Shown: positions 44,474 through 53,575, numbered from the stretch's first letter. The stretch: 64,000 nt of DNA from JAEUHQ01 sp964538915 (GCA_964538915.1 CAZIFB010000002.1:1-64000); one strand, 5' to 3'. Notes: generated from the sequence alone by a model not told the origin. Numbers and translations: made by a program.

Positions 44474-46942
44474 ATGACGCTGCGCGCCGTTCTCCCATGC
44501 GTGTCCCTCGCCCTGGTCTGCACGTCCGTGGGCGCCCAGACCACGTCGGTCGCGCACTACGTCGTCGGTGGCATCGAGGTGCAGCGCTGGGTCGAGAGCG
44601 GCGAGGCGAAGGCGTCGTGGCAGCGTCCCGGTGAACCGCTGCGTCCCCTGCTCGCGCCGGACGATCGGCTGCACTTCCTGCTGCAGTCGTTCGACCCTCT
44701 TGCCGGTGTGCCGCAGTTCGCGGCTCCGCTGGACGCACCCGCCGGCACGCGCCTCCGGATCGTGCAGTTCCAGACGCAGGTCCTCGAGCCTTACCGGAGT
44801 CAGGTCGAGCTGGCGGGCGCCGAGGTCCTGCACTACCTGCCCGCGAACGCGCTGTTCGTGCGCTGTGACGCGGCCGTCGTTCCCGCGCTGCAGGCACTGC
44901 CGTCGGTGCGGTGGGTCGGCGACCTCGCGAACGCGTTCAAGCTCGATGCGGCGCTGCGCGCATTCCTCGTCGCGGGCGGCACCGCGGCGGTCGAATGCAA
45001 TCTCGTGCTCGGCCGGAAGTCCGACCGGGCGCAGCTGATCGCCCGCATCGGCGGCATGCAGGCGCAGCTCGTCGACGCGTGCGACGGTTCGGTGATGGTG
45101 CGCGCAAGGCTCACGCCGCCCCAGCTCGGTTCCCTGCTCGACACCGACGTCGTGACGTGGGCCGATCTCGCCGGACCGGACGGCTTCGACATGGACCACG
45201 CGCGGGCGCAGGGCGGCGCCGACGCGGTCGAGACGATCGCCGGCTACCGCGGTCAGGGCGTACGAGCCGAGATCACCGAACCGTTCGACGAGACGCACCA
45301 GGACCTCGCCGGGCGTGTCGCGGTGCGCGGCGCGAACCTCGCGACCGACCACGGGCAGTGCGCTGCGGGCATCGTCGGCGGCAGCGGCGCCGGGAACGCC
45401 GCGGCGCGCGGGCTCCTGCCGGACTGCGATCTGATCGAAGGCGCCTATACCTCGGCGACGCACTACGCCCAGATCCAGGGCAGCGTGGACCCGCTGCTCC
45501 CGTGGCACACCATGGTCGCGACGGCGAGCTGGGGTGCGGCACTCTCGACGACGTACAACGCGGTCTCGCAGGCGATGGACGACGCGCTGTTCGACAGCGA
45601 CCTCACGCGACTGAACAGCATGAGCAACAACGGCAACCAGACGTGCCGGCCCGAGGCCTGGGCGAAGAACATCATCTCCGTCGGCGGAGTGCGGCACCTC
45701 GACGACGCGTTCCCCGGCAACGACCACTGGTGGTGGCCCGGTGAGACCGGCGCTGCGAGCATCGGCCCGGCGACCGACGGCCGCATCAAGCCCGACATGG
45801 TCGCGTACTACGACTGGGTGCAGACGACCGACCTGCCCGGCACGGCGGGCTTCACGGGGACCGACTACACGCTCGATTTCAACGGCACGTCCGCGGCGAC
45901 TCCGATCGTCGCCGGCTACGTCGGCCTCCTGCAGCAGATGTTCACCGACGGCGTGTTCGGCAATCCGTTGCCGATGCCCGCGACCCCGGCGAACCGCTTC
46001 GCGAACAAGCCGCACATGACCACGAGCAAGGCGCTCGTGTGCAACACGGCGTCGCAGTACCCGTTCGTCGGCCCCGGCCACGACCTCACGCGAACGCATC
46101 AGGGCTGGGGCTTTCCGGCAGTCGACCGCGCGTACGCGAATCGGCACCGCATGCTCGTCGTCGACGAGTACGAGACGTTGTCGCTGGGACAGACGCGTGA
46201 GTACTGGGTGAACGTCGCCCCGGGTACGCCGGAGTTCCGTGCGACGCTGACTTGGGCCGATCCCGCCGCACAGGCGAACGCCAACATCCATCTCGTCAAC
46301 GACCTGAACCTGAAGGTCACGCGCTTCGCCGACGGCACGTCCTGGTGGGGCAACCACGGCCTGCTGGACGGCACGGAGTCGACGCCGTCCGGCCTCGCCG
46401 ACGACCGCAACACGCTCGAGTCCGTCTATCTCTCGAACCCGCAGCCAGGCGCCTACCGTATCGCCGTCGAGGCGGTGTCGATCGTCGAGGACGGCAAGGT
46501 GGAGACCCCGGCGCTGGACGTGGACTTCGCACTCGTCTGTCATCCGCTCGGCGGCGGCTCCCACGTCGACACCGGCCTGCAGTTCACCTTCGCGTCGTCG
46601 GGGCCGGGCGACCTGCACATGCAGTGCACCAACGTGCCGGCGACGGGCTGGAGCGAGGGCTTCACTGCGATGTCGTTCGACACGAGCCGCGGGCTCGGGT
46701 TCGGCGGCTTCTTCGGACTCGAGGTCGACGGCATCACGGGCGGCCTGTGGGTGTTGCCGATCGAGGCGGGCAGCGCGTTCCACTTCCCGAATGCGCCGGG
46801 CACCTACCCGTTCGCCGACTACGTCCTGCCGCCGTTCATCGTGACGTGGCTCGCCGGTTTCCGCGTGGACGGCGTCGTGCTCCTGCTCGACGCCGGCGAC
46901 GTCGTCTTCGCCAGCAACGTCGACCGCATCACGCTGCAGTGA
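44474..46942 (+). CDS. secreted subtilisin-like (S8, KP-43-like) protein lacking the usual Asp
   Basis: An 822-residue exported protein. Signal peptide about 1-22 (ending Gly-Ala-Gln), a propeptide-like region to about 250, the S8 domain to about 500, a beta-sandwich typical of KP-43 proteases (LVNDLNLKVTRFADGT) and a C-terminal beta domain. Catalytic His 293 (DHGQCAAG) and Ser 473 (NGTSAATPIVAG) are clear, as are SWGAA and GRIKPD. The site of the catalytic Asp reads E-I-T-E-P-F-D instead of the expected D-T-G: Thr at 268. Acidic neighbours at 266 and 269 might substitute. The mqnD start overlaps its stop (GTGA), an odd neighbour for a secreted protease. Confidence 0.85.
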   Translation: MTLRAVLPCVSLALVCTSVGAQTTSVAHYVVGGIEVQRWVESGEAKASWQRPGEPLRPLLAPDDRLHFLLQSFDPLAGVPQFAAPLDAPAGTRLRIVQFQTQVLEPYRSQVELAGAEVLHYLPANALFVRCDAAVVPALQALPSVRWVGDLANAFKLDAALRAFLVAGGTAAVECNLVLGRKSDRAQLIARIGGMQAQLVDACDGSVMVRARLTPPQLGSLLDTDVVTWADLAGPDGFDMDHARAQGGADAVETIAGYRGQGVRAEITEPFDETHQDLAGRVAVRGANLATDHGQCAAGIVGGSGAGNAAARGLLPDCDLIEGAYTSATHYAQIQGSVDPLLPWHTMVATASWGAALSTTYNAVSQAMDDALFDSDLTRLNSMSNNGNQTCRPEAWAKNIISVGGVRHLDDAFPGNDHWWWPGETGAASIGPATDGRIKPDMVAYYDWVQTTDLPGTAGFTGTDYTLDFNGTSAATPIVAGYVGLLQQMFTDGVFGNPLPMPATPANRFANKPHMTTSKALVCNTASQYPFVGPGHDLTRTHQGWGFPAVDRAYANRHRMLVVDEYETLSLGQTREYWVNVAPGTPEFRATLTWADPAAQANANIHLVNDLNLKVTRFADGTSWWGNHGLLDGTESTPSGLADDRNTLESVYLSNPQPGAYRIAVEAVSIVEDGKVETPALDVDFALVCHPLGGGSHVDTGLQFTFASSGPGDLHMQCTNVPATGWSEGFTAMSFDTSRGLGFGGFFGLEVDGITGGLWVLPIEAGSAFHFPNAPGTYPFADYVLPPFIVTWLAGFRVDGVVLLLDAGDVVFASNVDRITLQ

Positions 46943-47814
46943 GCACTCGCTCGCGCCTGCGATTCGGGTTCTCGCCGTGCCCGAACGACACGTTCGCCTT
47001 CTGGGCCGCCACGCACGGCGCCGTCGGCGGCGCGGTGGAACTGATCGCCGACCTCGCGGACATCGAAGCGCTGAACGAGCGCGCGATCGCGGACCGCGAC
47101 CCGCTGCCGGTCACCAAGCTCAGCATCCCCGCGCTCGCGCGCGTCGCCGATCGCTACGTTGCGCTGCCGTCGGGCGCCGCGCTCGGGTTCGGTTGCGGTC
47201 CGCTGGTCGTCTGCCGCGCCGGTTCGTCGTTGCGCTCGCTCGCCGACATCGGCAACGCCAGGGTCGCGATTCCGGGCCGCCGGACCACTGCGTACCTGCT
47301 CTTGTCGGCGCTGGCTCCGGCGCCGCGCGAAGCGGTGGCGATGACCTTCGATCGGGTGATGCCGGCCGTCGCGTCCGGCGAGTTCGACGCCGGCCTCGTG
47401 ATCCACGAGAGCCGCTTCACGTACCGCGACCACGGCCTGGTCGAACTCGCCGACCTGGGCGTTGCGTGGGAACGCGAGACCGCCGGTCCGCTGCCGCTCG
47501 CGGTCATCGCCGCGCGTCGCGATCTCGGCGCGCCGACGCTGCAGGCTGTCGCGGAGACGCTGCGGACTTCGGTCGCGCTCGCGCGTCGCGAACCCGCGCG
47601 GCCGCGCGCGTTCGTGCGTGCGCACGCGCAGGAGATGGCGGACGACGTCTGCGCGCGGCACATTGCCCTCTACGTGAACGACTTCTCCGAGGACCTCGGT
47701 GCGACCGGTCGCCGCGCCATCGACGAACTGCTCGCCCGCGGCCGCGCGGCCGGTCTCCTGCCCGCGGGTGCGTCGCCGTTCGCCGAGCCGGCGTCGTCCG
47801 GGGAGGCCGGGTGA
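46939..47814 (+). CDS. mqnD: 1,4-dihydroxy-6-naphthoate synthase (futalosine pathway)
   Basis: A 291-residue enzyme of the futalosine route to menaquinone, a periplasmic-binding-protein-like fold acting on cyclic dehypoxanthinylfutalosine. Signatures: FGFSPCPNDTFAFWA near residues 9-23, ALGFGCGPLVV near 79 and GLVIHESRFTY near 153, with LYVNDFSEDLG near the C-terminus. GTG 46939 overlaps the subtilase stop by four bases and its own stop overlaps the next GTG start. No other mqn gene is in this window, so the pathway genes must be scattered. Menaquinone would feed the respiratory chain that ends at cbb3 oxidase. Confidence 0.92.
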   Translation: MSTRSRLRFGFSPCPNDTFAFWAATHGAVGGAVELIADLADIEALNERAIADRDPLPVTKLSIPALARVADRYVALPSGAALGFGCGPLVVCRAGSSLRSLADIGNARVAIPGRRTTAYLLLSALAPAPREAVAMTFDRVMPAVASGEFDAGLVIHESRFTYRDHGLVELADLGVAWERETAGPLPLAVIAARRDLGAPTLQAVAETLRTSVALARREPARPRAFVRAHAQEMADDVCARHIALYVNDFSEDLGATGRRAIDELLARGRAAGLLPAGASPFAEPASSGEAG

Positions 47815-48935
47815 CGTTCCCGCTGCTCGCGGCCGCGGTGTTCACGCTGGCGACGCTCGTGCTCACGCTCCTCGTGTGGGTAGTGCTCTGGTTCCTGGAG
47901 CGGGCCGGGCGCGGGTTCTGGCGCGCGGCCCTGTGGCTGCACGCCGGCTTGTTCCTGTTGCACGCGTTCGTCACGTTCCCGGTCGTGCTCGGCGGGCTCG
48001 GATCGCGTCGCTTCGTCGGCACGCGCCCGGACGAACGCACCTACGCCGGGCCGCGCATCGACGCCGCCGGCGCCATCGCGATCCAGTCGTGGGACTCGCT
48101 GAAGCACGAGGCACAGGTCGGCCATGCCGAGGTCGACGCCGAGATGGTCGCCGCCGCGAAGGCGCGCGAGCGCCGCATCCCGAGCAGCGACGGGGTCTCG
48201 CTGCGCGCATTCCGCATCGAGGCGCGGCGCGATCCGCCGGTCGCCGTCGCGGTTCTCGTGCACGGGCTCTTCCGGTCGGCGATGGAGCTCGATCCCGTCG
48301 CCGCGATGCTGCACGAACAGGGGTGCGAGTGCTGGTCCGTCGAGATGCGCAACTTCGGCGGCAGTTCGCGAGCACCGTTCACGGCCGGTCTCCGCGAGAG
48401 CGACGACGTGGTCGCCGCGGTGGGCTACGTGCGTTCGCAGCCGGGTCGCGAGCGAACACCGCTCGTGCTGTTCGGCGTCAGCTTCGGCACCGTCGCCGTG
48501 TCGATGGCACTGCCGCGGATCGACGGCGTCGCCGGCGTCGCGCTCGATGCACCCATCGACGACATGGGCGCGGCGGCGCACCGTTTGCTCGACCTGATCG
48601 GCGTGCGACGGCCGCTGTTCGCCATCGGCGAGCCGTGGCAGTCCCTCGTGCTCCGCTCGTTCGAGACATGGTCCGGCGTCGAACTCGCCCGCATCGTGCC
48701 TGCGGACGTGCTCGCGACGCTGCCGCAGGATCTGCCGGTCCTCGTGATCGGCGCCGGCATCGACGAACGCGCGCCGCCGGCGACCGTCGAGCGACTGTTC
48801 GCGCGCCTGCCGATGGCGGACGAACGGAAGCAGCTGTGGATGGAGGGTTCGTCGGAGCACGGGCGGGTCTTCCTCGACCATCCCGCGCAGTACGCCGAGC
48901 ACCTGCGCTGGCTGCTCGGCCGCCTCCGCCGCTGA
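47811..48935 (+). CDS. membrane-anchored alpha/beta hydrolase
   Basis: A 374-residue protein with two hydrophobic segments in the first 65 residues and a hydrolase domain from about 120. The oxyanion region VLVHGLFRSAMELDP, nucleophile elbow GVSFG with Ser 224, and a late SSEHG supplying the His form a credible triad; an Asp/Glu is expected around VIGAGIDERAPP. The substrate is unknown (lipid or ester hydrolase). GTG 47811 overlaps the mqnD stop by four bases, so it is translationally coupled. Confidence 0.82.
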   Translation: MTFPLLAAAVFTLATLVLTLLVWVVLWFLERAGRGFWRAALWLHAGLFLLHAFVTFPVVLGGLGSRRFVGTRPDERTYAGPRIDAAGAIAIQSWDSLKHEAQVGHAEVDAEMVAAAKARERRIPSSDGVSLRAFRIEARRDPPVAVAVLVHGLFRSAMELDPVAAMLHEQGCECWSVEMRNFGGSSRAPFTAGLRESDDVVAAVGYVRSQPGRERTPLVLFGVSFGTVAVSMALPRIDGVAGVALDAPIDDMGAAAHRLLDLIGVRRPLFAIGEPWQSLVLRSFETWSGVELARIVPADVLATLPQDLPVLVIGAGIDERAPPATVERLFARLPMADERKQLWMEGSSEHGRVFLDHPAQYAEHLRWLLGRLRR

Positions 48936-48998
48936 TTCGCTTCGGGATCGCGTCCCTCGAATCCGGCGCCCGGCTGGCTACCTTCCCCCGTCCACACG

Positions 48999-49763
48999 AT
49001 GCAGCGCCGCGATCGCGCCGCCGACCTGGAGCGGCTGCACCTCGACATCCTGCCGCAGCCGGACGACTTCACGTGCGGGCCGACGTGCCTGCACGCGATC
49101 TACCGCTATTGGGGCGACGACGTCCCGCTCGCGCGCCTCGTCGAAGAGATCGTCCGTACTCCGTCGGGCGGCACCGCGGACGTGTTCCTCGCGAACCACG
49201 CGCTGCGTCGCGGCTACCGCGCGACGATCTGCACCTACAACCTGCGCATCTTCGATCCGACGTGGTTCACGACGTCCGGTCTCGACCTGCGCGAACGGCT
49301 GCGCCTCCAGCGTGAGTTCAAGACGCCGCAACGGCCGGTCTTCGGCCTGCTCACCGACGCGTACATCGAGTTCCTCGATCTCGGCGGCGAACTGCGCTTC
49401 GTCGACCTCTCGCCGACCGTGCTGCGGCGCTGGCTGCGCCGCGGTGTACCGATCCTGACCGGCCTCAGCTCGACGTACCTGTACCGCCGTTCACGTGAGT
49501 ACGGCCCTGACGACGACGACGACGACGTGCGCGGCGAGCCGCAGGGGCACTTCGTCGTGCTCAGCGGGTACCGCCGCACGCGTCGTTCGGTGATCGTCGC
49601 GGATCCCTTCCTCGAGAATCCGATGGCTCCCGACACCCACTACGAGGTCAGCCTCGACCGGGTCGTCGGCGCCATCCTGCTCGGCGTGCTGACGCACGAC
49701 GCCAACCTCCTGATGATCGAACCCGCTTCCCGGCCCGAGGCCGCACCGGCCCCCGGGCTCTGA
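48999..49763 (+). CDS. C39-like cysteine peptidase
   Basis: A 254-residue papain-fold protein of the peptidase C39-like type. The catalytic set is intact: Cys 26 in FTCGPTC, His 184 in GHFVVLSGY and Asp 202 in VADPF. There is no signal peptide or membrane domain, so it is not part of an ABC exporter as in bacteriocin transporters; a stand-alone cytoplasmic peptidase or transamidase is likely. A run of six Asp codons occurs at about 168-173. The ATP-grasp ligase gene starts 2 bases after its stop and the GCS2-type gene overlaps that one; the three form one operon and probably one pathway. Confidence 0.85.
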   Translation: MQRRDRAADLERLHLDILPQPDDFTCGPTCLHAIYRYWGDDVPLARLVEEIVRTPSGGTADVFLANHALRRGYRATICTYNLRIFDPTWFTTSGLDLRERLRLQREFKTPQRPVFGLLTDAYIEFLDLGGELRFVDLSPTVLRRWLRRGVPILTGLSSTYLYRRSREYGPDDDDDDVRGEPQGHFVVLSGYRRTRRSVIVADPFLENPMAPDTHYEVSLDRVVGAILLGVLTHDANLLMIEPASRPEAAPAPGL

Positions 49764-49765
49764 CC

Positions 49766-51247
49766 ATGCGCAATCTCGTCGTCGTCAACGACCCGAAGGA
49801 ATGGTCGTTCTCCCAAGAAGGGGTCGAACTCGTCGCGGCCCGCAAGTACCTGACGCACCCGTCCTACACCACGCTCGAGCGGGTGCGGGTGATTAACCTG
49901 TGCCGGTCGCTCGGGTACCAGAAGATCGGCTACTACGTGTCCCTGCTCGCCGATGCGCGCGGCCATCGGCCGATGCCGAGCATCGAGACGATCCAGAACA
50001 TGAAGGACCGCGCGATCGCCGCGATCGCGGGCAGCGACCTGCAGGAGATCATCGACGAGTCCCTCGCCAAGGTGCAGAGCGAGGAGTTCGTGCTCAGCGT
50101 GTACTTCGGCCGCAACATGGCGCAGCGGCACGAACGGCTCGCGAGCGCGTTGTTCCGGATGTTCCCGAGCCCGTACCTGCAGGCGAACTTCCAGAAGAGC
50201 GAGAAGTCGGGCCGTTGGCGCCTCGACAGCCTGAAGCCGCTCGCGCTCGACGACATCCCTCCGGGTCACGAAGGGTTCGCGCAGGAGGCGACGACCGACT
50301 TCCTGCAGCGCGGACCGGTGCGCACGCAGAAGCGGGCGCAGAGGCCGTACGACCTCGCGATCCTCGTCGACCCCGAGCTGCCGGAGCCGCCGTCGAACAA
50401 GAAGGCCCTGCAGAAGTTCGCGAAGGCGGGCGAGGATGTCGGCTTCAACGTCGAGTTCATCCGTCAGGAGGACTACTCGCGCATCGGCGAGTTCGACGCG
50501 CTGTTCATCCGCTGCACGACCGGCGTGAACCACTACACGTTCCGCTTCGCGTGCCGCGCCGAGGCGCTCGGCCTCGTCGTCATCGACGACCCCGCGTCGA
50601 TCCTGCGCTGCTCCAACAAGGTCTTCCTCGCGGAGATGGCGGACCAGCAGGACATCCTCGTGCCGAACACGATGATCGTGCATCGCGGGAACGTCGACGA
50701 CCTCGTGCCGCGGCTCGGCCTGCCGTGCGTGCTGAAGCAGCCCGACAGTTCGTTCTCCGCCGGCGTCCGCAAGGTCACGACGATGCAGGAGCTCGCCGAG
50801 CAGGTCGAAGCGATGCTCGAGAAGTCGGACCTCGTCATTGCGCAGGGCTTCGTGCCGACCGAGTTCGACTGGCGCATCGGCGTGCTCGACGGCCACCCGC
50901 TCTTCGCGTGCCGCTACTTCATGGCGGACGGCCACTGGCAGATCCTGAAGCGCGACGCCGGCGGCAAGAAGGAGGACGTCGGGCGAGCGGAGACCGTGCC
51001 GGTCGAGATGGCGCCGACGCGCGTCGTGAAGACCGCGTTGAAGGCGGCGAACCACGTCGGCAAGGGTCTCTACGGCGTCGACCTGAAGGAGGTCGGCGGC
51101 AAGGTCTACATGATCGAGGTCAACGACAACCCGAACATCGACGCCGGGTTCGAGGACGAAGTGCTCGGGGACGAGCTGTACCTCCGGGTGATGCGGACCC
51201 TGTTCGCGCGCGTCACGCAGCGCCATCGCGGGTGGGGGTCGGCGTGA
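49766..51247 (+). CDS. RimK-like ATP-grasp ligase with RLAN N-terminal domain
   Basis: A 493-residue amide ligase. Residues 1 to about 180 match the RimK-like ATP-grasp N-terminal (RLAN) domain (MRNLVVVNDPKEWSF at the start). The ATP-grasp part (about 205-480) shows ATP-binding VLKQPDSSFSAG with Lys at 324, AQGFVPTEFDWRIGV, and the metal-binding EVNDN at 451-455. RimK-type enzymes add amino acids (often Glu) to a protein or peptide carboxyl end. The tight placement between a C39-like peptidase and a GCS2-type ligase (GTGA overlap with the latter) suggests peptide assembly or tagging with trimming. Confidence 0.88.
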   Translation: MRNLVVVNDPKEWSFSQEGVELVAARKYLTHPSYTTLERVRVINLCRSLGYQKIGYYVSLLADARGHRPMPSIETIQNMKDRAIAAIAGSDLQEIIDESLAKVQSEEFVLSVYFGRNMAQRHERLASALFRMFPSPYLQANFQKSEKSGRWRLDSLKPLALDDIPPGHEGFAQEATTDFLQRGPVRTQKRAQRPYDLAILVDPELPEPPSNKKALQKFAKAGEDVGFNVEFIRQEDYSRIGEFDALFIRCTTGVNHYTFRFACRAEALGLVVIDDPASILRCSNKVFLAEMADQQDILVPNTMIVHRGNVDDLVPRLGLPCVLKQPDSSFSAGVRKVTTMQELAEQVEAMLEKSDLVIAQGFVPTEFDWRIGVLDGHPLFACRYFMADGHWQILKRDAGGKKEDVGRAETVPVEMAPTRVVKTALKAANHVGKGLYGVDLKEVGGKVYMIEVNDNPNIDAGFEDEVLGDELYLRVMRTLFARVTQRHRGWGSA

Positions 51248-52476
51248 CGCTCGGCCTGTTCGCGGGCTTCGGCATCGAACTCGAATACGCGGTCGTCGAT
51301 CGCACGACCTTCGCGGTGCGCCCGATCGTCGACGAACTGCTGAAGCACTTCGCGGGCAGCTACTCGGGCGACTTCGACGACGGCCCGATCTCCTGGTCGA
51401 ACGAACTCGCACTGCACGTCGTCGAGCTGAAGACGAACGGTCCGGCGCCGTCGCTCGCCGGTGTGGCGACTGCCTTTCAGCGGTCGCTGTTGCGCGTGGA
51501 AGGTGCACTCGAAGGCATGGGGGCGCGCCTGCTGCCGGCGGGCATGCACGCGACGATGCGGCCGGATCGCGACTTCCGCCGCTGGCCGCACGACTACGCC
51601 GAGGTGTACGGCGCGTACGACCGCATCTTCGACTGCCGCGGCCACGGATGGTCGAATTTGCAGAGCTGCCACCTGAACCTGCCGTTCGCGAACGACGACG
51701 AGTTCGGTCGCCTGCACCTCGCCTGCCGCGCGCTCCTGCCGCTGCTGCCCGCGCTCGCGGCGAGTTCGCCGTTCTGCGAAGGTGCATGGACGGGCTGGCT
51801 CGACTGGCGCCTCCACGTCTACCGCCACAACCAGCAACGCGTGCCGCGCATCGCCGGCCTCGTTGTGCCGGAGGCGGTGACCACGCGCGAACGCTACTTC
51901 TCGGAGATCCTGGAGCCGATCTGGGCGGACATCGCGCCGCTCGATCCGGACAACCTGCTGCGCGAAGAATGGCTGAACTCGCGCGGCGTCGTCGCGAAGT
52001 TCTTCCGCGACGCGCTCGAGATCCGCGTGCTCGACGTGCAGGAGTGTCCGGCGGCCGACCTCGCGATCTGCGCGCTCGTCACCGCGGTCCTGCGTGCGAT
52101 GTGCGACGAGCGTTGGTGCGATCGCCGCGCGCTCGCGGCGCTGCGCACCCAGGAACTCGCGGACGTGCTGTGGGCCGTCGCGAAGGACGGCGACCAGGCG
52201 GTCGTCGCACACCGCGGCCTTCTCGTGGCGCTCGGGCTGCCGGCCGAACCCCGAAGCGCGATCGACGTGTGGCGCAGCCTCGCCGACGCCGTGTTGCCGG
52301 ACGTCGCGCAGCTCGATCCGATCCTCGCGTCGCCTCTGCACACGATCCTCGCGCGCGGCCCGCTCGCCCGCCGCATGCTCTCCGCGGTGGGCGAGACACC
52401 GAACCGCGATGCTCTGCTGCGCCTACAGGCGGAGCTGGCCGACTGCCTGCGCACCAGTGCGTCGTTCGGCAGCTGA
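51244..52476 (+). CDS. GCS2-type carboxylate-amine ligase
   Basis: A 410-residue protein of the glutamate-cysteine ligase 2 (GCS2/YbdK) family. The N-terminus GIELEYAVVD (Glu at 12 and 14) is the first metal-binding motif; PAGMHATMRPD near 98, the SCHLNLPF strand and EIRVLDVQECP near 264 supply the remaining conserved residues. Family enzymes form gamma-glutamyl or related amide bonds using ATP. Here it is coupled by a 4-base overlap to the RimK-like ligase, so it may make an amino acid or dipeptide building block for it. True glutathione synthesis is less likely because no GshB-type gene is adjacent. Confidence 0.85.
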   Translation: MTLGLFAGFGIELEYAVVDRTTFAVRPIVDELLKHFAGSYSGDFDDGPISWSNELALHVVELKTNGPAPSLAGVATAFQRSLLRVEGALEGMGARLLPAGMHATMRPDRDFRRWPHDYAEVYGAYDRIFDCRGHGWSNLQSCHLNLPFANDDEFGRLHLACRALLPLLPALAASSPFCEGAWTGWLDWRLHVYRHNQQRVPRIAGLVVPEAVTTRERYFSEILEPIWADIAPLDPDNLLREEWLNSRGVVAKFFRDALEIRVLDVQECPAADLAICALVTAVLRAMCDERWCDRRALAALRTQELADVLWAVAKDGDQAVVAHRGLLVALGLPAEPRSAIDVWRSLADAVLPDVAQLDPILASPLHTILARGPLARRMLSAVGETPNRDALLRLQAELADCLRTSASFGS

Positions 52477-52484
52477 TTCCGCGG

Positions 52485-52907
52485 CTACGCGTCCGGATCG
52501 TGCAGGGGGATCAGGAACACTCCCGCCGCGAACAGCACGCACGCGACGACGAGGCCCGGCACCGGCTCGCCCGTGAGCATCCAGATCGTGATGCCGAACA
52601 GTGCGCCGCCCTCGACGATCGCGATCGGCGTGAGCAGTGCGGGGAGGCGCCGCGTTGCGCGCTCTTCTCGCGGCGCGTTCTCCACGGCGCGTTCCATCGC
52701 TGCGCGAACCACGAACGCGGCGATCAGCATGCTGCCACCGACGCCCCAGCAGACGAGCCCGATCTCCGGCGGCAGGTCCGGGGACAGGCCCTTTCCGTCG
52801 TTCGCCTGCAGCGCCACGGCGGCGCCGATCGAGTAGAGCACGATGCCGACGAGCAGCATCACGCACACGAGCCGCTGCTGCGCGAACGGGATCGTCGACG
52901 GCGTCAT
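52485..52907 (-). CDS. small membrane protein of unknown function
   Basis: A 140-residue integral membrane protein with four hydrophobic segments (about 13-35, 48-67, 88-105 and 112-132). I recognise no family. It is the last gene in a leftward set of four; its ATG overlaps the methyltransferase stop by 4 bases. It ends 8 bases from the stop of the convergent GCS2-type gene. Confidence 0.7.
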   Translation of the reverse strand: MTPSTIPFAQQRLVCVMLLVGIVLYSIGAAVALQANDGKGLSPDLPPEIGLVCWGVGGSMLIAAFVVRAAMERAVENAPREERATRRLPALLTPIAIVEGGALFGITIWMLTGEPVPGLVVACVLFAAGVFLIPLHDPDA

Positions 52908-53575
52908 CGCGCGGCACCGTCGCGGAAGAACAGTCCGACGACGTGCCCCGATCCGATCCGGAAGAGCGGCTTCGCGCGCCGCTGCGAGTAGCCGCACTCC
53001 GCCGCGACTTCTCTGACGCGTTCGTTGCGCAGCACGTTCTTCGGCTTCTTGCCGGCCAGCACGACGCGCACCTGGCGCAGGAGGTTCTTCAGCGACGTCG
53101 CGGAGAACCATGTCACGATCACGGCCTTCCTCGCGACGCGGAACAGTTCGCGCAGGTGCTGCTCGCGCAGCTCTTGCGTCTCGAGGTGGTGCGAGAGGCG
53201 GAAACTCAGCACGACGTCGACCGAACGGTCGGGCAGCGGGACCTCGAGCGCCGACGCGCGGAAGTAGCGGCGGCCGTCGTCGCCGTGGTCGCCGCGATTC
53301 AGCGACACCATCGTGAACGACCAGTCGGCCTCGACGAGCGTCTTGCAGCGGCTCTTCAGGAAGTCGGCGAGCCGCCCGTGGCCGCACGGCAGGTCGAGGA
53401 TCGAGTCGACGTCGCCGATCTCGGCGAAGTAGCCGGCGAGCAGGGCGCGTTCGCGCTTGTCCGACCACTTGCGGTGCAGCTTGTTCCCGTAGTCGGCCTT
53501 GTAGGCCTCCGCGCCGCGCGGACTGTTGTAGTTCTGCAGCTTGCTCTGCTGCATCGGGGCGTGCAGGTTGCTCAT
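52904..53575 (-). CDS. class I SAM-dependent methyltransferase
   Basis: A 223-residue methyltransferase of the Methyltransf_11/25 type: SAM motif I at about 60-67 (ILDLPCGHGRL), motif II at VEADWSFTMV, and ALEVPLPDRSVDVVLSFRLS with the post-motif. The substrate is unknown; the operon context (WaaP-like protein upstream with ATGA overlap, membrane protein downstream) suggests a cell-envelope lipid or glycan. ATG 53575 starts at MSNLHAPMQQ. Confidence 0.85.
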   Translation of the reverse strand: MSNLHAPMQQSKLQNYNSPRGAEAYKADYGNKLHRKWSDKRERALLAGYFAEIGDVDSILDLPCGHGRLADFLKSRCKTLVEADWSFTMVSLNRGDHGDDGRRYFRASALEVPLPDRSVDVVLSFRLSHHLETQELREQHLRELFRVARKAVIVTWFSATSLKNLLRQVRVVLAGKKPKNVLRNERVREVAAECGYSQRRAKPLFRIGSGHVVGLFFRDGAAR

